Source: Purshia tridentata (Eukaryota > Streptophyta > Magnoliopsida > Rosales > Rosaceae). From it: DNA of 20,347 nt. The stretch's first letter is position 1; every line of letters begins with the position of its first letter. This document shows positions 11,801 to 18,665 of this stretch, in pieces. The stretch is taken from positions 1 to 20,347 of the forward strand of contig QANT01007464.1 of the NCBI GenBank assembly GCA_003254885.1, read 5' to 3'. A program made the position numbers and the translations under genes. Under the pieces are notes generated by a model. That model ran no database searches. It saw only the letters and a list, made by a program, of their open reading frames with translations, and was not told where the DNA came from.

Positions 11801-11872
11801 CCCAACACCGTTCATGTCTGTTGTTTTCAGGTAAAAGTGGACTCGGAAGATGCCCTTTCTGCTTTTAGTTGA
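595..11872 (+). CDS. NUP160: Nuclear pore protein NUP160 (Nup120/160 family), 3' part, 19 exons
   Basis: Scaffold nucleoporin of the Nup107-160 (Y) complex at the nuclear envelope, needed for mRNA export and pore assembly; this role is known for the family. Seen: 19 GT-AG exons joining in one frame with matched phases, giving 1171 residues to a TGA at 11870-11872. Landmarks I recognise as NUP160 are LLLPGVHHN, DFASWIIWGQTGESF, AAAWRLQYYQWAMHIFEQYN, KLLYAFEMHRHNWRRAAKYI and the tail RPFAAWFPYTAIQRLW. Family members are roughly 1400-1500 residues, so about 300 N-terminal residues lie upstream. The first exon opens on the third base of a codon, so the gene is 5'-partial. The visible part is mostly the alpha-helical region after the N-terminal beta-propeller. 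No frameshift or stop interrupts it, so it looks functional. Exons are given in five block entries. Promoter and start codon are not in the window. Confidence 0.95.
717..768. repeat. Short tandem duplication next to a splice donor
   Basis: The motif tatggtgactaaaaaaatta occurs at about 717 and again at 743, each copy followed by an AT tail, giving two 26-bp units in tandem. It starts inside the splice donor of the exon ending at 715. The second copy begins after the gt of the donor, so no second usable donor is made. Confidence 0.75.
845..1490 (-). mobile_element. LINE fragment, antisense in a NUP160 intron, internally deleted
   Basis: Read on the minus strand from about 1490 downwards, this encodes the start of a plant L1-type reverse transcriptase: LERPFDEEEIRKVV, then DKSFGPDGFTRALFQDCWD, then VFLEFFDKGIIHP. 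The DK..GPDGF motif is typical. The frame stops at about 1220. A second minus-strand stretch at about 1200-1021 reads CCVLPIIWVIWWEKNKTKF, which resembles the extreme C-terminus of the same kind of polyprotein (pattern W.iW.eRN..F). The catalytic YxDD region between them is missing, so the copy has lost most of the enzyme and is dead. The 3' tail (about 845-1020) and both ends are inferred. It lies within the 716-1611 intron. Confidence 0.75.
2810..3843 (+). other. NUP160 intron (1.03 kb) without recognised content
   Basis: The intron runs from gtcagt to the ttccag acceptor. Several short reading frames occur, but none resembles a known protein. I see no terminal inverted repeats or transposon motifs in it. 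Confidence 0.6.
3844..5891 (+). CDS. NUP160: NUP160 exon block 2 (five exons)
   Basis: Exons 3844-4006, 4091-4365, 4476-4663, 5370-5446 and 5539-5891 encode residues 358-709. Phases close exactly: the split codons are Asp (G+AT), Arg (AG+A) and Ser (A+GT). Landmarks are LDLVPMIQEIISEWL, FLSRATDLALILLRHGQYDA, LLTIVEAHLQKEK, AAAWRLQYYQWAMHIFEQYN and YICLRRLIFVLYERG. These are alpha-helical segments typical of the NUP160 C-terminal solenoid. The 77-nt exon (5370-5446) is short, but it is fixed by its split codons on both sides. Confidence 0.92.
4664..5369 (+). other. NUP160 intron (0.7 kb) without recognised content
   Basis: AT-rich intron between exons ending at 4663 and starting at 5370. No coding signature or clear repeat structure was found. 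The small minus-strand frames at 4608-4841 and 5078-5308 have no family resemblance. Confidence 0.6.
5892..6341 (+). other. NUP160 intron, possibly split by a 9-nt microexon
   Basis: The intron separates two phase-0 exons. At 6120-6128 the nine bases atgccagag are flanked by ttttacag and gtaagatg, a good acceptor and donor pair. If used, three residues (MPE) would be added. Otherwise this is plain AT-rich intron. Confidence 0.5.
6342..7272 (+). CDS. NUP160: NUP160 exon block 3 (three exons)
   Basis: Exons 6342-6410, 6507-6819 and 7144-7272 encode residues 710-879 plus the first base of residue 880. They read ILCGGQLPFIGLTEKVEQEL, then AERSDILVKPNLYKLLYAFE, then NGVHPQTWKSYIDIEE. The third exon follows a cagcag acceptor, so it can start at 7144 or 7147 in frame. 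A 9-nt in-frame microexon may precede this block at 6120-6128; see findings. The helical stretch KLLYAFEMHRHNWRRAAKYI is among the best conserved parts of plant NUP160. Confidence 0.92.
6820..7143 (+). other. NUP160 intron with TA microsatellite
   Basis: The intron carries a (TA)n run at about 6860-6877 and ends in a cagcag tandem acceptor. No coding potential is seen. Confidence 0.6.
7775..8532 (+). mobile_element. LINE 3' fragment in sense orientation with poly(A) tail
   Basis: Inside the 7273-9071 NUP160 intron. Degraded frames read RPKVKVLAWVIAH near 7945-7980, like the zinc-binding reverse-transcriptase C-terminal domain of plant LINEs, and WVVWIERNERIFEG at 8200-8241, which matches the W.iW.eRN.riF motif near the end of these polyproteins. 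An A-rich tail with interspersed G lies at about 8503-8532. The stretch YRKNLNEMPEYLG near 7790-7830 may belong to the same element. Frameshifts and stops make it non-functional. A 7-bp gaggtta occurs at 7890-7896 and right after the tail at 8533-8539. It could be a target duplication, which would put the 5' end at 7897 rather than 7775; the 5' boundary is therefore uncertain. Confidence 0.7.
8540..9071 (+). other. NUP160 intron remainder after the LINE tail
   Basis: This is unassigned intronic sequence up to the ttctttcag acceptor at 9071. Small frames on both strands here have no recognisable similarity. Confidence 0.5.
9072..9759 (+). CDS. NUP160: NUP160 exon block 4 (three exons)
   Basis: Exons 9072-9180, 9305-9376 and 9528-9759 encode residues 880-1017. 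They read GTQKAPLELVDLLIETNLYD, then LERVFSAVSLKCCPH, then DDSRAHGLLLTSSKSEM through to RRIDSLER. Split codons are Gly (G+GA), Arg (AG+G) and Gly (GG+G). The last exon ends at GAA AGG, directly where the terminal inverted repeat of a MITE begins, so its splice donor lies in transposon sequence. The exon before these is 1.8 kb upstream because a LINE fragment sits in the intervening intron. Confidence 0.9.
9759..10174. mobile_element. MITE with about 130-bp terminal inverted repeats in a NUP160 intron
   Basis: The left end (from 9759) reads ggtaaatagttattttgctc, followed by text including actatcacacttgtgtcagt. The right end, reverse-complemented from 10174, reads ggtaaatatccattttgctc, followed by ctattacacttgtattagt. 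The arms run to about 9890 and from about 10045 and differ at scattered positions. There is no coding capacity, so it is a non-autonomous element, probably Mutator-like given the long arms. Its left terminus coincides with the 3' edge of the exon ending at 9759, and the gt of the donor (9760-9761) falls inside the inverted repeat. No clean target duplication was found. Confidence 0.85.
10175..10731 (+). other. NUP160 intron remainder after the MITE
   Basis: AT-rich sequence with no genes or clear repeats, ending in the attttctcag acceptor at 10731. Confidence 0.5.
10732..11872 (+). CDS. NUP160: NUP160 exon block 5 (last four exons and stop)
   Basis: Exons 10732-10839, 11114-11254, 11556-11729 and 11831-11872 encode residues 1018-1171, all in phase 0. 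They read DRYKVFHARLPLIVAETLL, then GGRRENTWGMTGQESNPALL, then RPADIINRKRPFAAWFPYTA, and end VKVDSEDALSAFS followed by TGA. The second of these exons lies at the edge of a 52-bp direct repeat that also copies its splice donor; see the repeat entry at 11230. The C-terminal tail length and ending look complete. Confidence 0.93.
10923..10939. repeat. (ATCT)n microsatellite in a NUP160 intron
   Basis: About four copies of a tetranucleotide ctat/atct lie in the intron after the exon ending at 10839. They are followed by degenerate catct motifs to about 10980. Confidence 0.8.
11230..11348. repeat. 52-bp direct repeat duplicating an exon end and its splice donor
   Basis: Copies at 11230-11281 and 11297-11348, offset 67 bp, share gtacat, then ggatcatattcat, then aatggtaaattgcaccctg and a ctatctta end, with only a few mismatches. 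The first copy spans the end of the exon at 11254 and its donor (aatg then gtaaat). The second copy, inside the intron, repeats the same donor at about 11322. Confidence 0.9.
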
Positions 11873-12440
11873 GAGATTTCAGCAAATTTAGTTAACAAGG
11901 TAGGACACTTTGGATGCAACCTTGAAGATGAGCATCAGTTGTGTCTATCTGCATCGGTTCTTACCAGACAATGCTAATCATTACAGAGTATGAAAATGCT
12001 GTCTCTTGGCATTTCATAAGGGAGCACTACGTCCTCTGGTTGAGAAATACTGCAAAGGGAGAACAATCTTTATCTTCAATCTTCACCCCCTTTCTCTCTC
12101 TCTCTCCCTCCTTACATGTATATATAGTATATATATGTTGCATGATGAAACCTGCAATGGGAATCTATTAGATGATTTTACGAACTTGACTGATTAGGAA
12201 TTTTTAGCTTGTATTTGTATTGGAACCTTTCTGGTAGGTCATTAAAAAGGTATTCAACGTAAATTTCTTCTTTTTTCTTGATGCGTATTTCACATATAAA
12301 GTATGAATAGTAGATAGGAACTGAAGCTGATGTTATTAGTTTCGTAGTGTTTACCTTTAAAATGACTGACGCCTTAATCATTCTTCGTTGTGGAGAGCAG
12401 ATTCAGTTGGTATTTTCTGGTTGTTTTTAGACAATAACTA
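11873..12440 (+). other. Probable NUP160 3' untranslated region and end
   Basis: No coding potential resembling a gene follows the TGA. A plausible 3'-UTR intron could run from the gtaggac at 11900 to the ttacag ending at 11982, but this is only inferred from splice-like sequences. A CT run lies near 12093-12106. No strong canonical AATAAA signal is visible close by, so the cleavage site is not fixed. Confidence 0.4.
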
Positions 12441-12585
12441 GCCTTTTGGCACGTATTAATGCACATGTCAATAGGGTTTATAATTATAAATTTTTTAAAT
12501 TATTAGTGTTATTTATTTTTAGCTAATTATTTAAAAATTTTGAAAACTTTGACAGTTTTATAACCCTATGCCTAAAAGGTAGTGG
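12437..12585. mobile_element. Possible small inverted-repeat element (MITE-like)
   Basis: The left end actagccttttggca near 12437 pairs with the reverse complement of tgcctaaaaggtagt near 12569-12583. Inside it, aatagggtttataa pairs with ttataaccctat. The span is about 145 bp and the interior is AT-rich. The arms are short, so the call is tentative. Confidence 0.45.
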
Positions 12586-13081
12586 AGTATTTTTGTTTTT
12601 TTTTTCTTAATTTTTTAATAGCTTAATTTTACATTTATATCTTTATTTTTATTAAGTTATTTTTATTTAACTCTTTAGTATAGTAAAAAGTATTTTTAAA
12701 AAGTTATAATTTAATAAAGTCTGTAACACTAAATCTTTTTAATTTCAAAATGTGGTGGATTCAGATTCATGCGTTTATAATGTTAAAGATAAGTTTCATA
12801 CATCGAATGCCTTGCTTACCCAAGTTTTCTCTAGCATCTTATTTGCTATTGAGCAGCATGGTCAATTAAGAGGGGGAACCATTTAATAGGATTTAGTGGG
12901 AAAGGACATCATTGAAGGACCCGGATCCTAAATCTTATAGGTTGAATCTTAAATCTTAAGCCCTAAATAGGATACAAAAATAAATTCAACTCAAGTGTAA
13001 CTTTCACTAGCACTAGCTTATACTTTTGGGGTCTATTGTTAAAAGTAAGTTTGTTTTATTGTCATTTTGTCCATGGTGCAT
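12586..13081. other. Intergenic stretch, nothing recognised
   Basis: AT-rich DNA with no reading frame of note and no clear repeat. The segment at 12920-12970 contains short repeats of cctaaatctta type. Confidence 0.5.
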
Positions 13082-13473
13082 TACCCATAAGGGTTTTTTA
13101 TGCAAATATACCTGAATTATAAGAGGTGTGCTCTCGTACCATTTTGACTTTTTTTTTTTACTATTTACCACCTGAAGTTATCAATATGAGTCAATATGAC
13201 ACTTCTAGTCAATATTTTTGTTAAATTATCAACTTTTTTCTCAAACTTCATAATTTGCCCTCAAGTATAACAAAGAAAAATAAAAAATTTTTAAGGGCAA
13301 ATTAAGAAGTTTGAAAAAAAAGTTGATAATTTAACAAAAAAATAACTGGAGATGCTACATTGGCATATATTGATAATTTCATGTGGTAAATAGTAAACAA
13401 AAAAAATTTAGGTAGTACAAAAGCACACCCTCTATAGTCCAGGTGGTGTTTGCATAAAAAAGCCTACCCATAA
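13082..13473. mobile_element. Mutator-like MITE with 9-bp target-site duplication
   Basis: The element is 13091-13464 (374 bp). It starts gggttttttatgcaaa and ends tttgcataaaaaagcc, which is the reverse complement with one mismatch. The inverted repeat extends inward, with gtttactatttacca-type arms and a second inner pair around ttaagggcaaatt and caaacttcataatttgccct. It is flanked by tacccataa at 13082-13090 and 13465-13473, a perfect 9-bp duplication. That length is characteristic of Mutator-superfamily insertion. It has no coding capacity. Confidence 0.88.
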
Positions 13474-13491
13474 ATAAGCATATATAATAAT
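13138..13491. repeat. Direct repeat copy 1 (MITE body plus right flank)
   Basis: From accatttt to the end of catatataataat, this segment recurs at 14371-14723 with only scattered differences. The shared part leaves out the MITE's first 47 bp but continues about 27 bp past its right end. The second copy therefore arose by duplication of genomic DNA and not by a new insertion. Confidence 0.88.
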
Positions 13492-14370
13492 GGAACAATT
13501 AGAAATAGGTCCAATTTTGAAGGGTCATTCGGACTAAAACCTTATAGAAATTTAAATTAAGACTGAAATCCAATTTTTTAGACTGAGGTCAAAACAATAG
13601 ACTTTTTTAAATTTTGACTCATATTATCTCTTAAAATTAAGATAATTAATATGAATTTATTATAAAAATTATGAAAGATAATATCTATTCAGACATTTTT
13701 AATTAAAACATTCAAGATTATCTAGTTTTCTATTTTTTAATTTGAAATAATAAATGATAATATCCGTTTATATTATATAATAATAAAATATATTAACTCA
13801 TAAAAAATAATCAAACAAGTAAAAGAAATATATATAGGTACATTTCAATTGTACCAATATCTGAGTTGGGGTGTGTGTGTATATATATATATTCAAGCTA
13901 CTTCGTTTCGTGAGTTTTGAGGGTAAATCTCATCTTTTCACCACATCCCCTCCTAGGGTATAGAATGGGTTCAATAGAGGCGTTATGTTAGGGTTTAGCT
14001 CTAGGATTTTGGGCGGAGCCCAAAATCCTGGAGCTAAACCATAATATAAAAGCCAACAAACCGGAACCGATCGATTGATTGGTACAATTGAAATGTATTT
14101 ACATATCAAAGTCAATCGTTCGTTTGACACAGTTAAATTCCATAATTAATTATAGGATAATATGATAATATTAATTATGATATATAATATAATATTATAA
14201 TATTAAAGTAATATACAATTATAATAATATTATAATAATACTACGATAATATTAAGATTTACATATCATTAATTTTGAGATAATATTACATATTTTTTAA
14301 ATTAAAAACATCTGTATAATATTTTTGGACCTTAATCAAAAATAAAAAAGTATTAAGGTATTAGTCTAAA
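13492..14370. mobile_element. AT-rich foldback structure between the two direct repeats
   Basis: Imperfect inverted arms are visible. The motif ggtacatttcaattgtacc at 13838 pairs with attggtacaattgaaatgta at 14078. The stretch gactcatattatctcttaaaa near 13615 pairs with the reverse complement of ttttgagataatatt near 14273. An outer gactaaaaccttat near 13530 pairs with the reverse complement of ttaaggtattagtc near 14352. Axes fall near 13957-13968. A separate strong hairpin lies off-centre at 13992-14040. High AT content inflates chance pairing, so the outer limits are uncertain. Confidence 0.45.
13992..14040. repeat. 23-bp-arm hairpin with 3-nt loop
   Basis: The arm ggtttagctctaggattttg (13992 onward, ending in ggc at 14014) pairs with 14018-14040 with a single t/c difference that still allows a G-U pair in RNA. 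The loop is gga. It is markedly more GC-rich than the surroundings. Confidence 0.95.
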
Positions 14371-14723
14371 ACCATTTTCACTTTTTTTTTTACTATTTAC
14401 CACCTGAAGTTATCAATATGTGTCAATATGGCACTTCCAGTCAATATTTTTGTTAAATTACCAATTTTTTCTCAAACTTCCTAATTTGTCCTCAAGTATA
14501 ACAAAGAAAAATAAAAAATTTTTAAGGGTAAATTAGAAAGTTTGAAAAAAAAGTTGATAATTTAACAAAAAAATTGACTGGAGATGCCACATTGGCACAT
14601 ATTGATAATTTCATGTGGTAAATAGTAAACAAAAAAAATTTAGGTAGTACAGAAGCACACCCTCTATAGTCCAAGTGGTGTTTGCGTAAAAAAGCCTAAC
14701 CATAAATAAGCATATATAATAAT
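14371..14723. repeat. Direct repeat copy 2 (partial MITE plus flank)
   Basis: Second copy of 13138-13491, lacking the left terminal inverted repeat of the MITE and with one change in the tacccataa motif (taaccataa). It ends about 200 bp upstream of the ubiquitin-like gene, and its tatataataa at about 14711 could serve as a TATA-like element for that gene. Confidence 0.88.
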
Positions 14724-14846
14724 ACATATCACACTTGCTTGACTAATTAAAAAATCAGCCCATTCCTTTAGCATGCAACAAACTAACTTGCGAGAATGCA
14801 GCATACGTGAACACCTTTCACATCCCTTTGTGATTAATTGCCTGCA

Positions 14847-14864
14847 CTCTCTCTCTCTCTCTCT
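14847..14864. repeat. (CT)9 microsatellite in the leader of the ubiquitin-like gene
   Basis: This is an uninterrupted CT run. CT-rich tracts are common in plant 5' leaders. If translation began upstream at 14773, the run would encode Ser-Leu repeats. Confidence 0.85.
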
Positions 14865-14931
14865 TAAATTGACTGAGAAATGGATCATAAAGAAGCTAGC
14901 CTTGATTGTATTTTTATCAATTACAATAATA

Positions 14932-15231
14932 ATGAGGGTGGTGGTGGAGAATTTGACAGGAAGTCTGTTCTATGTTCAAGTGGGAAACGATGCCACAGTC
15001 GCTGATCTGAAGCGAGAAATCGAGTCCCAGCAGAAGCTCCCTTACGACCGTCTGATCTTGATTCTCGACGTACCTGATCATATTAGCCTTTTGATCAAAG
15101 ACGATACAGATGGCGGGCTTTCGCTCGTTGATTATGGCGTCCAAGATGGGTCCCACATCTATATCTTCTTCAATCCTCTTGATGATGGCTCGTCCAATAC
15201 GCATCGTTTTGTGCTTAATTGCCCTGATTGA
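14932..15231 (+). CDS. Small ubiquitin-like domain protein, intronless, no C-terminal Gly-Gly
   Basis: A 99-residue protein with a ubiquitin fold. MRVVVENLTGSLFYVQV aligns with the first beta hairpin of ubiquitin (MQIFVKTLTG type), ATVADLKREIESQQKLPYDR with the central helix, LILIL with strand 3, and LSLVDYGVQDGSHIYIFF with the LADYNIQ region and last strand. An insertion of about 10-15 residues (VPDHISLLIKDDTDGG) replaces the usual GKQLEDG turn. The chain ends NCPD with no di-glycine, so it is unlikely to be conjugated and may act as a binding module; this is inference. I chose ATG 14932 because it aligns with residue 1 of ubiquitin. An in-frame ATG at 14773 would add 53 residues. The overlapping minus-strand frame (14917-15276) is an antisense shadow. 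Many plants have related small ubiquitin-like proteins; I do not know a symbol. Confidence 0.82.
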   Translation: MRVVVENLTGSLFYVQVGNDATVADLKREIESQQKLPYDRLILILDVPDHISLLIKDDTDGGLSLVDYGVQDGSHIYIFFNPLDDGSSNTHRFVLNCPD

Positions 15232-15670
15232 TTCTCTCTTGGGGTGGTAGGCCAAACCTATCTCCCATATATGCATATGCCAATAACCAAAAATACAAAG
15301 AAGAAAACAAGGAAGAAGAAAAGAGAATAATGAATTGATATGTTATATATTTTCTTCTGTTTTGTTGATGATGTTGTGATGGTAATCATTTGTTAGTTAG
15401 GTAGTACTGATAAAGATAAGATATGAGAAACTTAATTTGTAATAAAATTCTGTGTTTTATTTCCCATACTGGAGCCAATTTTCACAAGCACTATGAGGCC
15501 AAAAAAACATTGTGTCCCATGATTGCCCTTGCGGTTTTCTTGAAAAAATTTGTTTTATCAATTTTGAAAAAAATGATCCCAAACAAGTCTTTATTCCACT
15601 TTTAACTAGGTATTGAAAATCAGAAAATAAAAATATAAACATTTGGATGAGAGATCAAGTAACAAAACAC
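15232..15670. other. 3' flank of the ubiquitin-like gene
   Basis: Likely 3' UTR and intergenic DNA. An aataat-rich stretch near 15325 and aataaaat at 15440 could serve as polyadenylation signals. Short frames at 15423-15642 on both strands have no recognisable similarity. Confidence 0.45.
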
Positions 15671-15679
15671 CACGTCTTT

Positions 15680-15758
15680 CTTATGGGCCATCCTTTCACA
15701 ATGAGGTGAGATTTAGAATATATGGAACCCACCTCATTGTAAGAGAATGCCCCATAAG
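15680..15758. repeat. 29-bp-arm inverted repeat (hairpin), possibly a small MITE
   Basis: Arm cttatgggccatcctttcac (15680-15708, ending aatgaggtg) pairs with 15730-15758 (cacctcattg to cccataag) with a few mismatches. The loop is 21 nt. The structure is of the size seen in small MITEs or hairpin RNA precursors. Confidence 0.85.
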
Positions 15759-16620
15759 GCATGCCCCATTGAAGACAAAGTGGTAACAACATCTTTCTAA
15801 GCATTGTTAACAATACTCATCAATTCATCATAATGACACCACATTGCCTCGAAACGGAAAATCATTTTCCTTTTAGGCTTATTACTTAGCACAAAGAGTA
15901 AAACAAATCATGCCATGGTGAGATCAAATAATAAATAAATTATCCAAATGTAATTAGGAAAATAGTTGACCCATTTTGATAAGATGTTGAACTAAACCAC
16001 CTAGAATGCAAGTCTTGATCAAAGGAGGCCTACCCTGCTGATTAGTTCCAACTCAATGTTGACGGAGCTAGGAGTGGGTTAAGTGAGAAGATTGGTGTTG
16101 GTGAAGACAATAAAAGTGACTAAAATTTGAGGGTTCCCTGCCAATTTGGGTCAAGGCAGGTCCTACATGCCAATATTTAGGGATTGTTCCTTGGGCTACA
16201 ACTTGCAAAGAGATTGAACTGCGCGCTTGACCATCCTTGTTGAATTAGAATATGATTGTCTACAGTCATTTGTAGTTGAAAAACGTTGATGGATCAATGT
16301 GAGCTTGATACATAATACATAATGACCCATCAACTAATATTCTGAATACTAATTATCAATAAGTACTTTTACCAACCAGAGGGCCAACTCCCCATTCCAC
16401 CTCCCGCCACCACCAACCTTCCTTTCAACCATCGGCTACTCTTAGGCTTCCCTAAGGCTTGGTTACCAAACCAAAATGTTCAAACTGACTACCGACCGAC
16501 AACGATTAGAATGGGCAGTTTCAGAACCAAAACGAAACCAACATTCGATTATAAAACCAAAACCAATCGGTTTAGTAGTCGGTTTTTTTCTTTTTTTTTT
16601 GTAAAAATGAAAAATATAAA
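15759..16620. other. Intergenic stretch with one low-complexity repeat remnant
   Basis: No gene is supported. At 16490-16590 an aaaccaaaaccaatcggttt-type stretch resembles the aaccgaaaccgg-rich ends common in plant transposon remnants; no family can be fixed. Confidence 0.45.
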
Positions 16621-16647
16621 TATAGGATCTCACACCTGAAAAGACTT

Positions 16648-16675
16648 GTATTCATATATATATATATATGAATAC
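16648..16675. repeat. 28-bp perfect palindrome with TA core
   Basis: gtattc, then (at)n, then gaatac reads the same on both strands. Confidence 0.95.
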
Positions 16676-16679
16676 GATG

Positions 16680-17052
16680 AGCACTCTAAAGCTAACTAGC
16701 AAGTTAATACGTAGCTAACCATCCTTTTGGGGCTACCACATGAGTAATTCGGAATCAGAACCGTCCATTTTTTAGGCCATACTTCAAAAATTATTATTGT
16801 AAAAAATCAACCAAATCCAAAACCATTAGTCATCTAATTGTGATCAATTAAACAAATGAACACTATGTATTGATAAAAGCATATAAATAGTTGTTATTAT
16901 AATCAAATGGTTAAAAGATTTTGATTTAGGAATTTTTTACAAAGATGATATTTGAAGTAAGGCCTAAACATGATGGATTAGATTATGAGATTACATCATA
17001 TAGTGGGCCAAAAAAGTTGGTTAATTGTGCATTAACTTGCTAAAGAGTTATC
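16680..17052. mobile_element. Foldback/MITE with about 170-bp inverted arms
   Basis: The left arm from 16683 (actctaaagctaactagcaa, then gttaata, then ttttggggct, then ttttttaggccatacttcaa, then attgtaaaaaatc) matches the reverse complement of the right half ending near 17050 (actctttagcaagttaatgc, then ttttttggccc, then tttaggccttacttcaaat, then ttgtaaaaaattc). The axis is near 16868. No open reading frame occurs in it. It is a non-autonomous element of unknown superfamily. Confidence 0.75.
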
Positions 17053-17075
17053 TTTAGAACATTTATGTGTGCATA

Positions 17076-17220
17076 TATTGGTTAGTAAGTTAATAAGAAG
17101 CTAACCACCAATTTGGGCTCACCATACCATGTAATCTCATTATTCGAAATATCTTTTTTTCTTTTAGGGACTATTCCAAAGATCATTATTTGAAATGTCT
17201 CGGTGAACAAATCCGAGGCC
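17076..17220. repeat. Third, diverged arm related to the foldback at 16680-17052
   Basis: The sequence ttagtaagttaataagaagc, then taacca, then tttgggctcacca, then ttttagggactattccaaag, then gaacaaatcc runs in the same order as the left arm of the neighbouring foldback. It is either a fragment of a second copy or one arm duplicated. Confidence 0.65.
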
Positions 17221-18160
17221 TGTCTACCGGGATTAGACTTTGAGGGCTTTTGGGCTGGGTCGGGCAATGCCCAAATGGGCTTTTGGGCTTTTTTTGCTTC
17301 TTTTTGATGTTCATTACTTGAACATCAAATACAACTTAAGAAAAAAATTTAGATATTTAATTTAACTCATTTGGATATTTAATTTAGTCTAAACTTAACA
17401 AGTTTATACACATTACAAATTATTGGACATAGAGTTAAGCTACAAAATGAAACTAATAACAATTTTATATTTCAGTGATTAATCCCATACAAAATTACAA
17501 CATATGCCTAATTGGGGTTTTAATTGGGTAATCGACTAATTTAAGAGTAATAGGGGTTTCAATTGGGTAATTAACTAATTAAGACATTGTATTTAGTATA
17601 ATTGGGGTTTTAACTTTAAATTTGGGTTTCCATTGGATAATTGACTAATTTAGGTGTAAAGGTTTCAACGTTCAATTGACTAATTGACTAATTTAAGAGT
17701 AATTTTGTTTCAACTTTTCAATTGTTTAATTGATTAGTTGATTACATAAGACATAATTCATATAATTTTAGATTATGCTATTAATATGTAAGTATGTTAT
17801 ATATGTGCAAATTTGTAATTATAAGTTATATATATTTATATATATAAGTTGTATATATTTATATATATATATATAAATATCTATTTTGTTATATATATTT
17901 AGTTATATAATTATATAAATTATTATAGAACTTTAAATTCGAGCTTAATTCAGGTCAGTTTTTAGGTTTTGGGCTGGGTTTTAAGTGGGCCTAAGTAGGC
18001 CGGGCTTCGGCCAGGCCTTAGGCTTCAAAGGGATGGCCCAAAGCCTACCCAAGAGACTTTCGGGCCGAACCAGGCCGTCCCAATTTTCGAGCCTAATTGG
18101 GCTTCAGACCTAATGGGTTAGGCGAGTTTCGGGTTTGAACCTTAGATTTTTTGGTGAGGC
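17221..18160. repeat. Unclassified non-autonomous repeat with GGGC-rich flanks
   Basis: GGGC/GCCC-rich blocks at about 17235-17290 (gggcttttgggctgggtcgg type) and 17965-18130 (ggccgggcttcggccaggcc type) surround an AT-rich interior. Such GGGC-rich ends are common in plant hAT-like non-autonomous elements, but I could not define terminal repeats or a target duplication. The minus-strand frame at 17082-17267 is not a convincing gene. Confidence 0.45.
17505..17735. repeat. Degenerate tandem minirepeats
   Basis: Imperfect units of the form ggggtttcaattgggtaatt followed by actaatttaagagtaat recur about four to five times. An interrupted TA-rich run follows at 17820-17900. Confidence 0.7.
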
Positions 18161-18625
18161 CTAACTAAAATGATAATTTCATAAAAATACATAAACTGAA
18201 AATATTAATTGTTCTAAATCTGAAAAACAAAGCAAAACTATTAAGCAAAAATTATGTATAAACTAAACATAACTCTCTGGATCATCCTACATAGCTCGAA
18301 ACCCTCCTAGAAAGGATGAAAATCTTGCATCGATTGAGAGATTGGGATGAATAATTTCAAGAAAGGTTTTGAAAATAATTCTTCTCAACGTGTAGGTCAA
18401 ACCCCATATGGATGAAAAACTTGAGTTCACACATAAATATGGAAAGAAACCACCCCCACATCATCATGACAGGGGTTTGACATCATCATCATGATTGGTC
18501 CAAGGAGGCCAAGTGGGCCCGCACGCCTCTTCCAACTCCTTCCTCGTGTGAAACCCAGTCACCCAACCGACCCAAAAGCCCCCTGTTTTCTATTCGGCTG
18601 CTTCTGTTCCACATTTGCTCAAAGT
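18161..18625. other. Upstream flank of the pirin gene, nothing definite
   Basis: An AT-rich first half is followed by a GC-richer part near 18490-18600 with catcatcatcat repeats at about 18480-18492. The open frame running from 18491 into the pirin exon is upstream DNA that happens to lack stops; its first 60 or so residues resemble nothing known. Confidence 0.5.
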
Positions 18626-18665
18626 CGTTATATATATCATCATGGAAGTTATATGGACACGCATC

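Noticed and set aside
13930..14130. A 66-residue minus-strand frame through the hairpin
   Set aside because: The frame follows from the palindrome and AT-rich context and has no family resemblance.
13138..14723. A miniature LTR retrotransposon (TRIM) with 354-bp LTRs
   Set aside because: The repeats do not start TG or end CA, there is no primer-binding or polypurine tract, and the left repeat contains most of a MITE that has its own target duplication.
14917..15276. A 119-residue minus-strand frame
   Set aside because: It is fully antisense to the ubiquitin-like gene and its residues resemble no known family, while the + strand frame aligns with the ubiquitin fold.
17082..17267. A 61-residue minus-strand frame in the repeat region
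   Set aside because: It spans two different repeat segments and looks like nothing known.
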